Source: Pseudomonas sp. ACM7 (GTDB taxonomy: Bacteria > Pseudomonadota > Gammaproteobacteria > Pseudomonadales > Pseudomonadaceae). From it: DNA of 64,000 nt. Below are positions 44,300 through 53,681 of the stretch, piece after piece. The stretch is from the NCBI RefSeq assembly GCF_004136015.1, contig NZ_CP024866.1, positions 5,948,244 through 6,012,243 on the forward strand. The letters are read 5' to 3'. How positions within the stretch are numbered: position 1 is the first letter of the stretch; every line of letters begins with the position of its first letter. Below the pieces are notes generated by a model. It was not told where the DNA came from. It was given only the letters and a program-made list of their open reading frames with translations, and made no database searches. The translations under genes and the position numbers were made by a program.

Positions 44300-44641
44300 T
44301 TAGAGAGAGATGTCTAGCCGGGCGATCTTGCCCTGTTCATTCAGGCGAAACATGTAGCGCAATTCCAGCGGGCTGCCGGGAAACGTTCCGGAGATCAGGT
44401 TATGCACCAGCACTTTGCCGGTGCGCAGTTGCACGTCGAGTACTTCGACCCGTGGCTGGTAACGCTGGGCGGTGTCTTGCATCCATTGCGCGATGGCGTG
44501 AGTGCCGACCTGGTGCTGGCCTTCATCGAACACATTGGCATCCTCAGCGAAAAAACTGGCGACCCGCGAGGTGTCGCGAGCATTGGCCGCAGCGATATAG
44601 GCGGCGATGGCGGGTGCCAGTGGAGAGGCGGGATTGGACAT
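44300..44641 (-). CDS. SnoaL-like/NTF2-fold protein
   Basis: A 113-residue protein with the NTF2-like cone fold: AIAAYIAAANARDTSRVASFFAEDANVFDEGQ opens it, then AIAQWMQDTAQRYQPRVEVLD and FPGSPLELRYMFRLNEQGKI. Such domains act as small enzymes or ligand binders; the substrate is unknown. AAGGAG precedes the ATG. It lies downstream of a WYL-type regulator on the same strand and may be its target. Confidence 0.8.
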   Translation of the reverse strand: MSNPASPLAPAIAAYIAAANARDTSRVASFFAEDANVFDEGQHQVGTHAIAQWMQDTAQRYQPRVEVLDVQLRTGKVLVHNLISGTFPGSPLELRYMFRLNEQGKIARLDISL

Positions 44642-44693
44642 GGTTACGGCTCCTTGTTTGTTGATTCTGGAGCCATGCTAAAACAAGCCTGTG

Positions 44694-45410
44694 TCAGTTC
44701 TTGTCAGGAGTGAAGCGCCCTGCTTCATCCAGTTGCATCTGCTTGCGCCAGGTGCGCAACAGGTCGCTGCGTCGCCCCGGATAACGCTCGCCCTGCTCGT
44801 TCGCCGCCGAGATCCGGTCAGTGCGAAAGGTGCGATAGGCGCTGCGCAATTCACACCAGGCGACGATGATTCGCACCTCGTTTAGAAACCCCAGGGCCAG
44901 CGGCCAGATCAACCGCTGACTCGGCACCTGGTTGGCGTCCGCGTAATCGATGTGCAGCTTGGCCTGATCGCGGATGGCCTGGCGGAACACATTCAGTGGC
45001 ACGACGTTGGGCGCAAAGCCATAGCCGGGCGGCCCCGGCAACACCGTCGGGTTGCGTAACGCGTCCAGCGCTTCAGGCGCCAATACCGCGGCAATCTTGG
45101 CCAACGCATCTGCCGCAGCCTTGCTCAACACCTCATCGCCGCGCTGATCCACATAGCGCAACCCCAGCACGATGGCTTCGGTTTCATCGGCGTTAAGCAT
45201 CAACGGCGGCAGAAACAAACCGCTGCGCAGCACGTAGCCGATCCCCGCTTCGCCGTAGATTGGCGCGCCAAGGGCGGTGAGTTCGGCGATGTCGCGGTAC
45301 AGCGTACGCTCGGAAATCTCCAATTCGCCAGCAAGTGTTGCCGCGGTCACTGGACGACTTTTGCCACGCAGCACTTGCAACAAGGTCAGTAAACGAGTGG
45401 TACGCGACAC
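44694..45410 (-). CDS. YafY-type HTH/WYL-domain regulator
   Basis: A 238-residue regulator. The N-terminal helix-turn-helix reads LTLLQVLRGKSRPVTAATLA and ISERTLYRDIAELTALGAPI; the WYL domain begins near residue 140 with RDQAKLHIDYADANQVPSQR and contains WPLALGFLNEVRIIVAWCEL. WYL regulators often respond to small ligands or nucleic acids. It probably controls itself and the SnoaL-like gene downstream. Confidence 0.85.
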   Translation of the reverse strand: MSRTTRLLTLLQVLRGKSRPVTAATLAGELEISERTLYRDIAELTALGAPIYGEAGIGYVLRSGLFLPPLMLNADETEAIVLGLRYVDQRGDEVLSKAAADALAKIAAVLAPEALDALRNPTVLPGPPGYGFAPNVVPLNVFRQAIRDQAKLHIDYADANQVPSQRLIWPLALGFLNEVRIIVAWCELRSAYRTFRTDRISAANEQGERYPGRRSDLLRTWRKQMQLDEAGRFTPDKN

Positions 45411-45524
45411 GATCAGCAGGCTCTGTCCGTAAAAGTTGTCGGAGCTTAGCAGAGGACCCTGTCAGAAAGTGGCAGTAGCGATGACGCCGATGGTCGGCCT
45501 TTCTCTTGCGAACGGGAAAGCGCC

Positions 45525-45662
45525 TTGACGGCCGTTGCCGCGGAACTGGGCGCGGCGGGGCATATTCGACTGGGGTTGGTGGTGGATCAGCTGAAGCTGG
45601 CGGATGCGTGCCAGCGGATTGCGTTGTGTGCGGCGGACCTTCTGGAGACCCGTCGGGCCTGA
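45525..45662 (+). pseudogene. C-terminal remnant of an unidentified gene
   Basis: The plus strand encodes LTAVAAELGAAGHIRLGLVV and continues with DQLKLADACQRIALCAADLL before a stop at 45660. It reads like the helical C-terminus of a real protein, but upstream the frame becomes unlike a protein and closes at 45447. I do not recognise the family; it may be a decayed fragment. Chance is not excluded. Confidence 0.3.
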
Positions 45663-45697
45663 AGTTGTGCTGGCTTTGATGGCCCCTGCGCAAGACA

Positions 45698-45783
45698 CAA
45701 GCGGGCTTGCTCGCGAAAGCGGACTGACATTCAGCTTAAATGTTGAATGTTATGTCCACTTCGCGAGCAAGCCCGCTCCCACA
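45698..45783. repeat. REP inverted pair, family B, copy 5
   Basis: CAAGCGGGCTTGCTCGCGAA and, after about 40 bp, CTTCGCGAGCAAGCCCGCTC. The left arm lacks the GTGGGAG outer part found in other copies. Confidence 0.88.
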
Positions 45784-45796
45784 TTTTTCTTGTGTG

Positions 45797-46756
45797 TTAC
45801 CGGTCGACCTTATGTTTAGCTGCATACAAACACAGCATTTCCATCGCCAACGTCGCCGCCGCCAGTGAGGTAATGTCCGCACTGTCGTAGGCCGGCGCCA
45901 CTTCCACGACGTCCATTCCCACCAGATTAATCCCGCGCAAGCCACCCAGGATTTCCAGCGCCTGCACCGTGCTCAAGCCGCCGCACACCGGCGTTCCGGT
46001 GCCTGGAGCGAAAGCAGGATCGAGGCAATCAATGTCGAACGTCAGGTACACCGGGTTATCACCGACCCGCGCCCGAATGGCCTCGACAATCGCATCAACA
46101 CCACGTCGATGCACTTGTCGCGCATCCAGCACCTGGAAACCCTGGTGATCATCATTGGTGGTGCGCAAGCCGATCTGCACCGAACGCGACGGATCCACCA
46201 ACCCTTCCTTGGCCGCGTGCCAGAACATCGTGCCGTGATCGACGCGCTTGCCGTCTTCGTCCGGCCAGGTGTCACTGTGGGCGTCGAAGTGGATCAACGA
46301 CAGTGGACCATGTTTACGCGCATGGGCCTTGAGCAGCGGATACGTGATGAAGTGATCCCCGCCGAACGTCAGCATCGCGCTACCGGCGTTGAGTATGTGT
46401 TCGGCATGGGCTTCGATGCTTTCCGGCACCGAATGCGGTGTGCCGTAATCGAAGTCGCAATCGCCGTAGTCGATGACCGCCAGATGGTCGAACGGGTCGA
46501 AGGCCCACGGCCAGTGACGTTCCCAGGCAATCCCGGTGGACGCGGCACGAATGCCGCGTGGTCCGAAACGCGCACCGGGACGGTTGCTGGTGGCAGTGTC
46601 GAACGGGACACCGCTGACCGCTACGTCAACGCCGCGCAAGTCGCGACTGTAGCGACGACGCATGAAACTGGTGATACCGGCGTAGGTACTTTCGGCGGCG
46701 GTGCCATAGAGGCTGTCGCGGGTCATGGCCTGATCGTTTTGCATCGGGACGTCCAT
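45797..46756 (-). CDS. speB: Agmatinase (SpeB-like ureohydrolase)
   Basis: A 319-residue binuclear manganese ureohydrolase that splits agmatine to putrescine and urea. The metal motifs are GGDHFITYPLLKAHA, LIHFDAHSDTW and YLTFDIDCLDPAFAPGTGTPV. It is closer to E. coli SpeB than to Pseudomonas guanidinobutyrase GbuA as I remember them (GVPFDTATSNRPGARFGP, VVEVAPAYDSADITSLAAAT), but a related guanidino substrate is possible. AAGGA precedes the ATG at 46756. It follows the polyamine-binding protein gene after 13 bp and faces away from a LysR gene. Confidence 0.88.
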   Translation of the reverse strand: MDVPMQNDQAMTRDSLYGTAAESTYAGITSFMRRRYSRDLRGVDVAVSGVPFDTATSNRPGARFGPRGIRAASTGIAWERHWPWAFDPFDHLAVIDYGDCDFDYGTPHSVPESIEAHAEHILNAGSAMLTFGGDHFITYPLLKAHARKHGPLSLIHFDAHSDTWPDEDGKRVDHGTMFWHAAKEGLVDPSRSVQIGLRTTNDDHQGFQVLDARQVHRRGVDAIVEAIRARVGDNPVYLTFDIDCLDPAFAPGTGTPVCGGLSTVQALEILGGLRGINLVGMDVVEVAPAYDSADITSLAAATLAMEMLCLYAAKHKVDR

Positions 46757-46769
46757 CTCAGGTTCCTTA

Positions 46770-47861
46770 TTATTGGCGGCTACGGAAAGTGGTCCACAAG
46801 CGAGTGCGTTGACGCATGTCCTTGAGGCTCATGCTGCGGTCGGCGTACAGCCGGTCACGCACGTCGGCGGGTGGGTAAATGTCCGGGTCGGTGCGCACGG
46901 CCTCATCCACCAGCGGCGTGGCGGCCTGGTTGGCGGTGGCAAAGAACAAGGTGTTGGTCAGTGCTGCGACGGACTCCGGACGCAACATGAATTCAATGAA
47001 CTGGCGTGCGGCTTCGGGATGGGGCGCGTCCTTGGGGATCGCCAGGTTGTCCTGCCACACGATCGTGCCTTCCTTGGGAATCCGGTAGGCGATTTCATAG
47101 GGTTTGTTGGCCTTGCGCGCCTGATCGGCGGCCATGCTCGCGTCACCGTTATAGGCCAGGGCCAGACAGACACTGCCGTTGGCCAGATCATTGATCTGTC
47201 GGCCACTGGCGATGTACAACACGTTAGGCTGCAACTGATGCAGCAACGCTTGCGCCGCGTCCAGGTCGTTCTTGTCTGTGCTGTAGGGATCTTTACCCAG
47301 ATAGTGCAACGCCAGACCGATCACCTCCTGCGGCGAGTCAATGATCGCGATGCCGCAGTCCTTCAGTTTGCTGGCGTACTCCGGTTTGAACAGCAGGTCC
47401 AGGCTGTTGAGCGGCACGTTCGGCAAGCGTTTCTGCACCGCTTCGACATTCATCCCAAGCCCCAGCGTGCCCCAGGTATAGGGGACACCGTAGAGATTGC
47501 CCGGGTCGACCGCGGCGAGTTTTTCCAACAGATCCGGATCAAGGTTGGCGTAGCCCTTCAGGCCTTCGTGAGGAATGGCCTTCAGCGCACCGGCCGCCAA
47601 GCCACGGGCCAGCACGCTGGACGATGGCACTACCACGTCATAGCCGCTGCCACCGGTGAGCAGTTTGGTTTCGAGCACTTCCGGCGCGTCGAACGTGTCG
47701 TAACGTACGTGAATGCCGGTTTCCTGCTCGAACCGCTGCAAGGTTTCCGGCGCTACGTAATCGGCCCAACTGTAGAGATTGACGACTTTTTCCTCGGCTT
47801 GAGCCGATACGGCCATGGCGAGAAACAGCGCGGGGAAACACAGTTTGAAGGTGGGAGCCAT
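46770..47861 (-). CDS. Polyamine ABC transporter substrate-binding protein (PotD/PotF-like)
   Basis: A 363-residue periplasmic binding protein with a signal peptide (residues 1-23, VSAQA). EKVVNLYSWADYVAPETLQRFEQETG and YDVVVPSSSVLARGL are the PotD/PotF opening, and KLAAVDPGNLYGVPYTWGTLGLGMN follows. No permease or ATPase genes are adjacent, so it must use another transporter or supply ligand sensing. It is in one operon with agmatinase, linking uptake of a polyamine or agmatine with its breakdown. Confidence 0.88.
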   Translation of the reverse strand: MAPTFKLCFPALFLAMAVSAQAEEKVVNLYSWADYVAPETLQRFEQETGIHVRYDTFDAPEVLETKLLTGGSGYDVVVPSSSVLARGLAAGALKAIPHEGLKGYANLDPDLLEKLAAVDPGNLYGVPYTWGTLGLGMNVEAVQKRLPNVPLNSLDLLFKPEYASKLKDCGIAIIDSPQEVIGLALHYLGKDPYSTDKNDLDAAQALLHQLQPNVLYIASGRQINDLANGSVCLALAYNGDASMAADQARKANKPYEIAYRIPKEGTIVWQDNLAIPKDAPHPEAARQFIEFMLRPESVAALTNTLFFATANQAATPLVDEAVRTDPDIYPPADVRDRLYADRSMSLKDMRQRTRLWTTFRSRQ

Positions 47862-47962
47862 GACGAACACCTGACCAGAGGAAGTGGATGCAGAATGCGT
47901 CGTCGGATACATTGGTGAAATATCAAGTTTGTTATCCTGACTTTATCCCGGAGTAATGTTTG

Positions 47963-48856
47963 ATGCTCGGCCAACTCCATGATCTCGATCTGCAACTGTT
48001 GCGCCTGTTCGTCAACGTGGTGGAGTGCGGCGGTTTCAGCGCGGCTCAGGGTGAGTTGGGCTTGAGCCAGTCGAGCATCAGCCAGCAAATGGCCAAACTG
48101 GAAACCCGACTCGGCTATCGCCTGTGCAGTCGCGGCAAGGGTGGTTTCAAGATCACGCCCAAGGGTGAACAACTGCTCAACGCGACTCGTAGCCTGTTCG
48201 AGTCCATCGAAGCCTTCCGCCACCAATCCAATGGTGTGGCCGGGCGTTTGATCGGCGAGGTTCGTCTGGGGCTGTCCGAAGCACTCGATCAATCCGTGCT
48301 GCAACGGGTGGCCGATGCGATCCGGCGCTTTCGTGAACGGGACGAGTCGGTACGTATCGAGTTGATCAGCGCCATGCCCGGCGAAATGGAACGGTTGCTG
48401 CTGCAACAACGACTGGACCTGGCGATCGGCTATTTCTCACAAGTGCAAAGCGCTTTTGACTACCGCGAACTGTTTACCGAAACCCAGCACCTGTATTGCG
48501 CCCCCGGCCATCCGCTGTTCACCGACGATGCGCCTGATGATCTAGCGCTACAGGCTTGTGATCGGGTCGATCACCCTTACCGTTTCCTGCGCAGCGACGA
48601 GCCCTTCCAGGGGAAGATGTGTTCGGCGCGCTCGGAGCAAGTCGAAGGCACCCTCGCCTTCATTCTCTCCGGCAAGCATGTCGGTTATTTGCCCGAACAC
48701 TTTGCCCGGAGCTGGGAAGACAAGGAATTGCTGCGCGCCGTGCGTCGTGGCGATATGAGTTTCGACGTGGCATTCCATCTGGCCCGCCATCGCGCCCAGG
48801 TGCCGGGGGATGCGCAAAAAGCCTTTGAAGAGGATTTGTTGGCGGCGTTTGCCTGA
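47963..48856 (+). CDS. LysR family regulator, divergent from the agmatinase operon
   Basis: A 297-residue LysR-type regulator with the winged helix LQLLRLFVNVVECGGFSAAQ and LSQSSISQQMAKLETRLGYR, and an effector domain from about residue 95. It lies 101 bp from the polyamine-binding gene on the opposite strand, so it probably controls that operon. GGAG stands before the ATG at 47963; a TTG one codon before is possible. The gene is followed directly by a REP pair. Confidence 0.85.
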   Translation: MLGQLHDLDLQLLRLFVNVVECGGFSAAQGELGLSQSSISQQMAKLETRLGYRLCSRGKGGFKITPKGEQLLNATRSLFESIEAFRHQSNGVAGRLIGEVRLGLSEALDQSVLQRVADAIRRFRERDESVRIELISAMPGEMERLLLQQRLDLAIGYFSQVQSAFDYRELFTETQHLYCAPGHPLFTDDAPDDLALQACDRVDHPYRFLRSDEPFQGKMCSARSEQVEGTLAFILSGKHVGYLPEHFARSWEDKELLRAVRRGDMSFDVAFHLARHRAQVPGDAQKAFEEDLLAAFA

Positions 48857-48858
48857 AG

Positions 48859-48934
48859 GTCAAAAGATCGCAGCCTTCGGCAACTCCTACATGAGATTGG
48901 CGTAGGAGCTGCCGAAGGCTGCGATCTTTTGATC
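48859..48934. repeat. REP inverted pair, family A, copy 4
   Basis: GTCAAAAGATCGCAGCCTTC with GGCAACTCCTAC, and after 11 bp GTAGGAGCTGCCGAAGGCTG with CGATCTTTTGATC. It starts three bases after the LysR stop. Confidence 0.9.
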
Positions 48935-49015
48935 TTGCTTCGGTCGTTTTTTTGCCGTGGCCCGACCGTTCTGGCATCCTGCGCCTCCATTTTTTGACCC
49001 GGCCCGCCTTCTGGC

Positions 49016-50500
49016 ATGCACACCACCATGACCGCCTCTGAAAAAGCCCCTGCCCCGCGCAATAACGACCTGATTTACGGCCTCGACGATCGCCCGCATC
49101 TGACCGCCACCGTCTTCGCTGCCCTGCAACACGTACTCGCCAGTTTCGTCGGCATCATCACCCCGACCCTGATCATGGGGGGCGCCCTCGGCCTGCAAAG
49201 CGAAGTGCCGTACCTGATCAGCATGGCGCTGTTCGTCTCGGGGCTGGGCACGTTTGTTCAGGCACGACGTTTCGGCCCGATCGGTTCCGGCCTGCTGTGT
49301 CTGCAGGGCACCAGCTTCTCATTCATCAGCGTGATTCTCAGTGCCGGTTTCATGGTCAAGGCCCGGGGTGGCGGCACCGATGAAATCCTGTCGACGATCT
49401 TCGGTGTGTGCTTTTTCGCCGCCTTCATCGAAGTCGTGTTGAGCCAGTTCATCGGCAAATTGCGGATGCTGATCACCCCGGTGGTGACCGGCACGATCAT
49501 CACGCTGATGGGCCTGTCGCTGATCAAGGTTGCCATGACCGACATCGCTGGCGGCTTCGGTGCGGCGGATCTCGGCGCGGCCAGTCATCTGGCCCTGGCG
49601 GCCCTGGTGCTCGGAACGATTGTGCTGTTGAACCGGGTCGATGTGCCGTTCCTGCGCCTCGGTGCGATCGTCATCGGCCTGACCTTCGGCTATGTCGTGG
49701 CCTGGCTGATGGGTGACGTCAACTTCACCAGCCTGCCCGACGTACCGCTGATGAGCGTACCGGTGCCGTTCAAGTACGGCTTTAACTTCGATTGGGTGGC
49801 GTTTGCGCCAGTGGCGGTGATTTTCCTCGTCTCGCCGCTGGAAGCCGCCGGTGACTTGACCGCCAACTCGATGATTTCCCGGCAGCCCGTCAAAGGCCCG
49901 ATCTACATCCGCCGGATCAAGTCCGGTCTGCTCGCCGACGGCCTCAACTCGGCCATGGCCGCAGTGTTCAACAGCATGCCGATGGTGACCTTCGCCCAGA
50001 ACAACGGCGTGATTCAGCTCACCGGCGTGGCCAGCCGTTACGTGGCGTTCTTCATTGCCGGTTTGTTGGTGGTGCTGGGGTTGTTCCCGATGATCGGCGC
50101 GGTGCTGCAGCTGATGCCCAAACCGGTACTCGGTGGCGCTGAACTGGTGATGTTCGGCACCGTCGCCGTCGCCGGGATCAAGATCCTCGCCGAAGCCGGC
50201 CTGCACCGGCGCAACATGCTGATCGTGTCGATTTCCCTCGGCATGGGCCTGGGTGTTGCGGCGGTTCCGGAAGTGCTGCGCGAGTTGCCGAAGGCGCTGC
50301 ACAACATCTTCGAATCGCCGATCACCGTCGGCGCGTTGTGCGCTATCGTGCTGAATATCTTCCTGCCCGAAGAGTTCATTGAGCTGGAGGAGGACGATTT
50401 CGATCCGGAAGCCTCGATCCTGCGGGTCATGGAAAACCCGGATGTCCCGGCCAAGGGTGAACCCGTCTCGCCTGCCGCTGTCGCACCCTTGAACCGCTAG
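49016..50500 (+). CDS. NCS2 family nucleobase permease (xanthine/uric acid type)
   Basis: A 494-residue nucleobase:cation symporter-2 with about fourteen helices. LIYGLDDRPHLTATVFAALQHVLASFVGIITPTLIMG, LLCLQGTSFSFISVIL, the NCS2 signature region PVVTGTIITLMGLSLI and TFAQNNGVIQLTGVASRYV point to the UapA/PbuX/XanQ-like branch that takes up xanthine or urate with protons or sodium. The C-terminus is extended and acidic. The ATG is at 49016; a second at 49028 is possible. Confidence 0.87.
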   Translation: MHTTMTASEKAPAPRNNDLIYGLDDRPHLTATVFAALQHVLASFVGIITPTLIMGGALGLQSEVPYLISMALFVSGLGTFVQARRFGPIGSGLLCLQGTSFSFISVILSAGFMVKARGGGTDEILSTIFGVCFFAAFIEVVLSQFIGKLRMLITPVVTGTIITLMGLSLIKVAMTDIAGGFGAADLGAASHLALAALVLGTIVLLNRVDVPFLRLGAIVIGLTFGYVVAWLMGDVNFTSLPDVPLMSVPVPFKYGFNFDWVAFAPVAVIFLVSPLEAAGDLTANSMISRQPVKGPIYIRRIKSGLLADGLNSAMAAVFNSMPMVTFAQNNGVIQLTGVASRYVAFFIAGLLVVLGLFPMIGAVLQLMPKPVLGGAELVMFGTVAVAGIKILAEAGLHRRNMLIVSISLGMGLGVAAVPEVLRELPKALHNIFESPITVGALCAIVLNIFLPEEFIELEEDDFDPEASILRVMENPDVPAKGEPVSPAAVAPLNR

Positions 50501-50510
50501 AAAATGCTCG

Positions 50511-50543
50511 AGGCCGAGCCACTGGCGGTTCGGCCTTTTCTTT
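50511..50543 (+). terminator. Intrinsic terminator of the permease gene
   Basis: AGGCCGAGCC and GGTTCGGCCT form a ten-pair stem with one G-U pair, followed by TTTCTTT. It begins 10 bp after the permease stop and ends 15 bp before the next start. Confidence 0.75.
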
Positions 50544-50557
50544 AAGAGAGCACGTTT

Positions 50558-51031
50558 ATGCGCAGTGTCCACGCCGTTATCCTTTCCCTGCTTTTGCTCT
50601 CCCTGAGCGCCTGTGCCCTGTTCCCCAATCGCGACCCGCTGAACATCAACGTGGTCGGCTTCGAGCCGCTGCAAAGCCAGGACATGGAAGTACGCTTTGC
50701 CGTGAAAATACGCGTGCAAAATCCCAATGAAGCCGCGATTGACTACAACGGCGTGGCCCTGGACCTGGAGGTCAATGGCCAGCCACTCGCCTCCGGTGTC
50801 AGCGATCAATCGGGTTCGATTGCACGCTTTTCCGAAACCGTGCTGACCGTTCCGGTAAGTGTTTCGGCGTTCTCCGTGCTGCGCCAGACCCTGGGCCTGA
50901 GCAAAACCCAAACCCTCGACAACCTGCCCTACGTCCTGCGCGGCAAACTCGCGGGCGGCTTGTTCGGCACGATGCGTTTCGTGGACAGTGGAAAACTCAG
51001 CCTGCCAACGTCGACGACCGGCACCTGGTAA
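50558..51031 (+). CDS. LEA14-like (Water stress/Hypersensitive) lipoprotein
   Basis: A 157-residue lipoprotein: signal peptide with the lipobox LSAC (Cys19), then an LEA type-2/WHy beta-sandwich domain (INVVGFEPLQSQDMEVRFAV, IRVQNPNEAAIDYNGVALDL, VPVSVSAFSVLRQ). LEA14-like domains are linked to desiccation or stress tolerance in many organisms; the bacterial role is unclear. It is anchored to the inner or outer membrane facing the periplasm. It lies directly after the permease terminator. Confidence 0.85.
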   Translation: MRSVHAVILSLLLLSLSACALFPNRDPLNINVVGFEPLQSQDMEVRFAVKIRVQNPNEAAIDYNGVALDLEVNGQPLASGVSDQSGSIARFSETVLTVPVSVSAFSVLRQTLGLSKTQTLDNLPYVLRGKLAGGLFGTMRFVDSGKLSLPTSTTGTW

Positions 51032-51129
51032 GTTCGATTCAAGGAGCGACAAAGAACATGGAAGCCACCTTCACGCTCTACACCGAACTCTATTCATGAA
51101 CACAACAGGTGTGAACGTCACAAATCAAA

Positions 51130-51234
51130 TGTGGGAGCGGCGGTGCGGCGATCCGACTTGCTCGCGAAGAGGCCGGCACATCCAGCATAGATGTTGAATG
51201 TTATGGCCCCTTCGCGAGCAAGCCCGCTCCCACA
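51130..51234. repeat. REP inverted pair, family B, copy 6
   Basis: TGTGGGAGCGGCGGTGCGGC through CTTGCTCGCGAA, then TTCGCGAGCAAGCCCGCTCC. Insertion variant in the left arm. It separates convergent genes; the rest of 51032-51239 holds nothing recognisable. Confidence 0.9.
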
Positions 51235-51239
51235 GGGGG

Positions 51240-52163
51240 TTATGCGGTGAAGCTAACACCCGGTTTGGCGCGCTCATCTACTGTCAATTCGAAGACGTCC
51301 GGGCGCGCGTAGTGCCCCACCACGTCGAAGTCGTAACGGGCACGGACCAGATCATCGGTGTCGATTTCTGCGGTGAGCAAACCGGCGCTGTCACGCAGAG
51401 GTCCTGCCAGAATATCGCCCATCGGCCCGACGATCACGCTGCCACCGGCAATCAATGGCCGGTCCGCCGGCCAGTTGGCGATCTCCACGCCCAAGGCTTG
51501 CGGTGAATCCTGAACCTGACAGGCGCTGACCACAAAGCAGCGTCCTTCATGGGCGATATGGCGCATGCTGACCTGCCACATTTCCCGCTCATCCACCGTT
51601 GGCGCGCACCAGACTTCCACGCCTTTGGCGTACATCGCGGTGCGCAGCAACGGCATCATGTTTTCCCAGCAAATCACCGCACCGATCCGCCCGATCTGAC
51701 TGTCGATCACCGGCAGCGTCGAGCCATCGCCTTTGCCCCAAATCAACCGCTCGGTGCCGGTGGGCATCAGTTTGCGGTGCTTGGCGACCAGCCCGGCCTG
51801 CGGATCGAAATACAACGCGGTGCAGTACAAGGTGCTGCCGGCGCGTTCGATGACACCGATCACCAGGTTGGCGCCGGTGCGCGCAGACAACCCGGCCAAT
51901 GCTTCGGTTTCCGCGCCGGGCACGTCGATCGCATTGGCGAAATACCGGGCAAAGGCTTCACGCCCTTCCGGCAGTCGATAACCCAGCTGAGTACCAAAGC
52001 CCTCGCCTTTGGGGTAACCGCCGAGCAACGCTTCCGGCATGACCACCAGCGCAGCGCCGGATTCGATAATCGCGTTTTCCCAGGCAAGGATCTGTTCCAG
52101 GGTCTCGGCTTTGCCGCCGGGTAAAGAGCCGATTTGCAGTGCAGCAACGATTGACTTGGGCAT
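51240..52163 (-). CDS. Nitrilase
   Basis: A 307-residue carbon-nitrogen hydrolase of the nitrilase branch, converting nitriles to carboxylic acids and ammonia. The Glu-Lys-Cys triad is Glu44 in [13 protein letters not shown], Lys131 in [16 protein letters not shown] and Cys165 in [14 protein letters not shown]; the CWEN sequence and [11 protein letters not shown] are typical of true nitrilases. The natural substrate is unknown, perhaps plant-derived nitriles. The start at 52163 gives [13 protein letters not shown]; an upstream in-frame start lacks family sequence. It is divergent from a LysR gene. Confidence 0.9.
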   Translation of the reverse strand: MPKSIVAALQIGSLPGGKAETLEQILAWENAIIESGAALVVMPEALLGGYPKGEGFGTQLGYRLPEGREAFARYFANAIDVPGAETEALAGLSARTGANLVIGVIERAGSTLYCTALYFDPQAGLVAKHRKLMPTGTERLIWGKGDGSTLPVIDSQIGRIGAVICWENMMPLLRTAMYAKGVEVWCAPTVDEREMWQVSMRHIAHEGRCFVVSACQVQDSPQALGVEIANWPADRPLIAGGSVIVGPMGDILAGPLRDSAGLLTAEIDTDDLVRARYDFDVVGHYARPDVFELTVDERAKPGVSFTA

Positions 52164-52248
52164 CGCAGTAACTCCGAAAGCAATGAGGTGTTGCTCATTC
52201 TCAGGCGCCACGGGATCATGAATAAAGCCCCATTCACTGCTGAATGAT

Positions 52249-53163
52249 ATGAACCAAATGAATATCGCCACCGTCGATCTCAACCTGCTGAAAGTCTTCG
52301 AAGCGCTGCATGAAGAGTCCAGCGCCAGCCGGGCCGCGTTGCGTCTGGGCGTGACGCAATCAGCCGTCAGCGCCGCACTGCGAAGGTTGCGCGAGGTGTA
52401 TGGCGATCAGTTGTTCGTGCGCACCGGTCGAGGACTCGCGCCCACACTCAAGGCCAACCAGTTGAAACCGGTGGTCAGCGATGCCCTGAACAAATGCCGG
52501 CAGAGCCTGGCGATGGTCGATCCGGCCGCCCACCATTACGACGGGCGCTCGGTGACCGTGGGGATGTCAGATGATTTCGAGATCGCTTATGGGCGCCGGC
52601 TGATCGAAGAAATCGCCCGCGTCGCGCCGAAGCTGCGGTTGATCTTTCGTCAGACCCATAGCCAGATCGTCGCCCAGGCGTTGATGGAACGCAGCATTGA
52701 TCTGGCGATCACCGCCGGTGGGTTTGCCGAGCGCTTGCTCAGCCGTCAGGTGTTGGGAGAAGGCGGTTATCTGTGTTTGGTGGACCCGCTCAGCCTGGCC
52801 GAGGGACAGCAAACCCTCAGCCTTGATGAGTTCGTCGACCGCGAGCACATTCTGGTGTCGTCGGGCGGCTTTATCGGGATCACCGATGAGGGGCTGGCGG
52901 CGCTGGGGTTGACTCGGCGGGTATGCGCTTCGACCACACACTTTGCCGCGTTGCCGCACTTGCTCAAGGGCAGTCAGGCCGTGGCGACCATTCCGGCCCA
53001 TGCGGCCCAAAGCATTGCAGCGCTCAGCGGGCTGGCACTGCTGCCCTGCCCTTTGGCGTTGCCGCGTTACCCGATCGAACTGGGCTGGCGCACCAGTACA
53101 CAGCTCGATCCGGTGGTGCTGAAAGTACGGGAAGCGATTGTCGCGAGTTTTGCGAGCGCGTAG
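52249..53163 (+). CDS. LysR family regulator, divergent from nitrilase; stop codon inside a REP
   Basis: A 304-residue LysR regulator of the NodD/LeuO-like branch: [40 protein letters not shown] and [17 protein letters not shown], then an effector domain ([20 protein letters not shown]). It lies 85 bp from the nitrilase gene and probably regulates it. Its TAG stop at 53161-53163 is the first part of a family A REP arm (GTAGGAGC), so the repeat supplies the end of the gene. Confidence 0.86.
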   Translation: MNQMNIATVDLNLLKVFEALHEESSASRAALRLGVTQSAVSAALRRLREVYGDQLFVRTGRGLAPTLKANQLKPVVSDALNKCRQSLAMVDPAAHHYDGRSVTVGMSDDFEIAYGRRLIEEIARVAPKLRLIFRQTHSQIVAQALMERSIDLAITAGGFAERLLSRQVLGEGGYLCLVDPLSLAEGQQTLSLDEFVDREHILVSSGGFIGITDEGLAALGLTRRVCASTTHFAALPHLLKGSQAVATIPAHAAQSIAALSGLALLPCPLALPRYPIELGWRTSTQLDPVVLKVREAIVASFASA

Positions 53164-53242
53164 GAGCTGCCGCAGGCTGCGATCTTTTGATTTTGCTTTT
53201 TTAAAACAAGATCAAAAGATCGCAGCCTTCGGCAGCTCCTAC
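53160..53242. repeat. REP inverted pair, family A, copy 5
   Basis: GTAGGAGCTGCCGCAGGCTG with CGATCTTTTGAT, then ATCAAAAGATCGCAGCCTTC with GGCAGCTCCTAC. The left end overlaps the stop codon of the LysR gene. The AAAAC/TTTT spacer could act as a terminator on either strand. Confidence 0.9.
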
Positions 53243-53264
53243 AGAGATGTGTGTCGGGTTCAGG

Positions 53265-53516
53265 TTACTTGGCAGCCATCAGACGATTAATCTCGCTGCG
53301 CACCATGTTCGCGAATTCCGGGGGCGACATGCCGTCAAGCTCGGCACGGACCCACTCCGCCCATTTGCCTTTGCGCTTGGCGCGTTCACCGAACAACCGC
53401 GCGGCCTCGCCCTTGGACTTGCCCAGGTTGCTTTGCCAGAGATCGAACAGACGGGATTTCTCATCTTCAAGCGCAGCGCGCTCGGCAAGGGGTTTGTCGG
53501 CCAGATTGAAGCTCAT
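53265..53516 (-). CDS. Small charged hypothetical protein
   Basis: An 83-residue, highly charged, helical protein: LAERAALEDEKSRLFDLWQS, NLGKSKGEAARLFGERAKRK and a C-terminal helix FANMVRSEINRLMAAK. No family is recognised. AGGT lies before the ATG at a usable distance. It stands alone between two intergenic regions. Confidence 0.6.
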   Translation of the reverse strand: MSFNLADKPLAERAALEDEKSRLFDLWQSNLGKSKGEAARLFGERAKRKGKWAEWVRAELDGMSPPEFANMVRSEINRLMAAK

Positions 53517-53681
53517 GGGAGTTACCTGCTGCGTAAAATAGGCGCCATCTTACACTGTAGGAAGAAATGTCCGACTCAGGATTTTTCCTCAGGGTTGGGT
53601 CAACGCGAAAATCCACTGCAACTTTTTCGCTGACGACAGACTCCATTGTTCACTGTCCATTTATCTGCAAGGAGTACCTCA

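Noticed and set aside
49319..51052. Long minus-strand open frame (577 codons) opposite the NCS2 permease
   Set aside because: Spans two real genes on the other strand and reads as His/Gln/Arg-rich shadow sequence.
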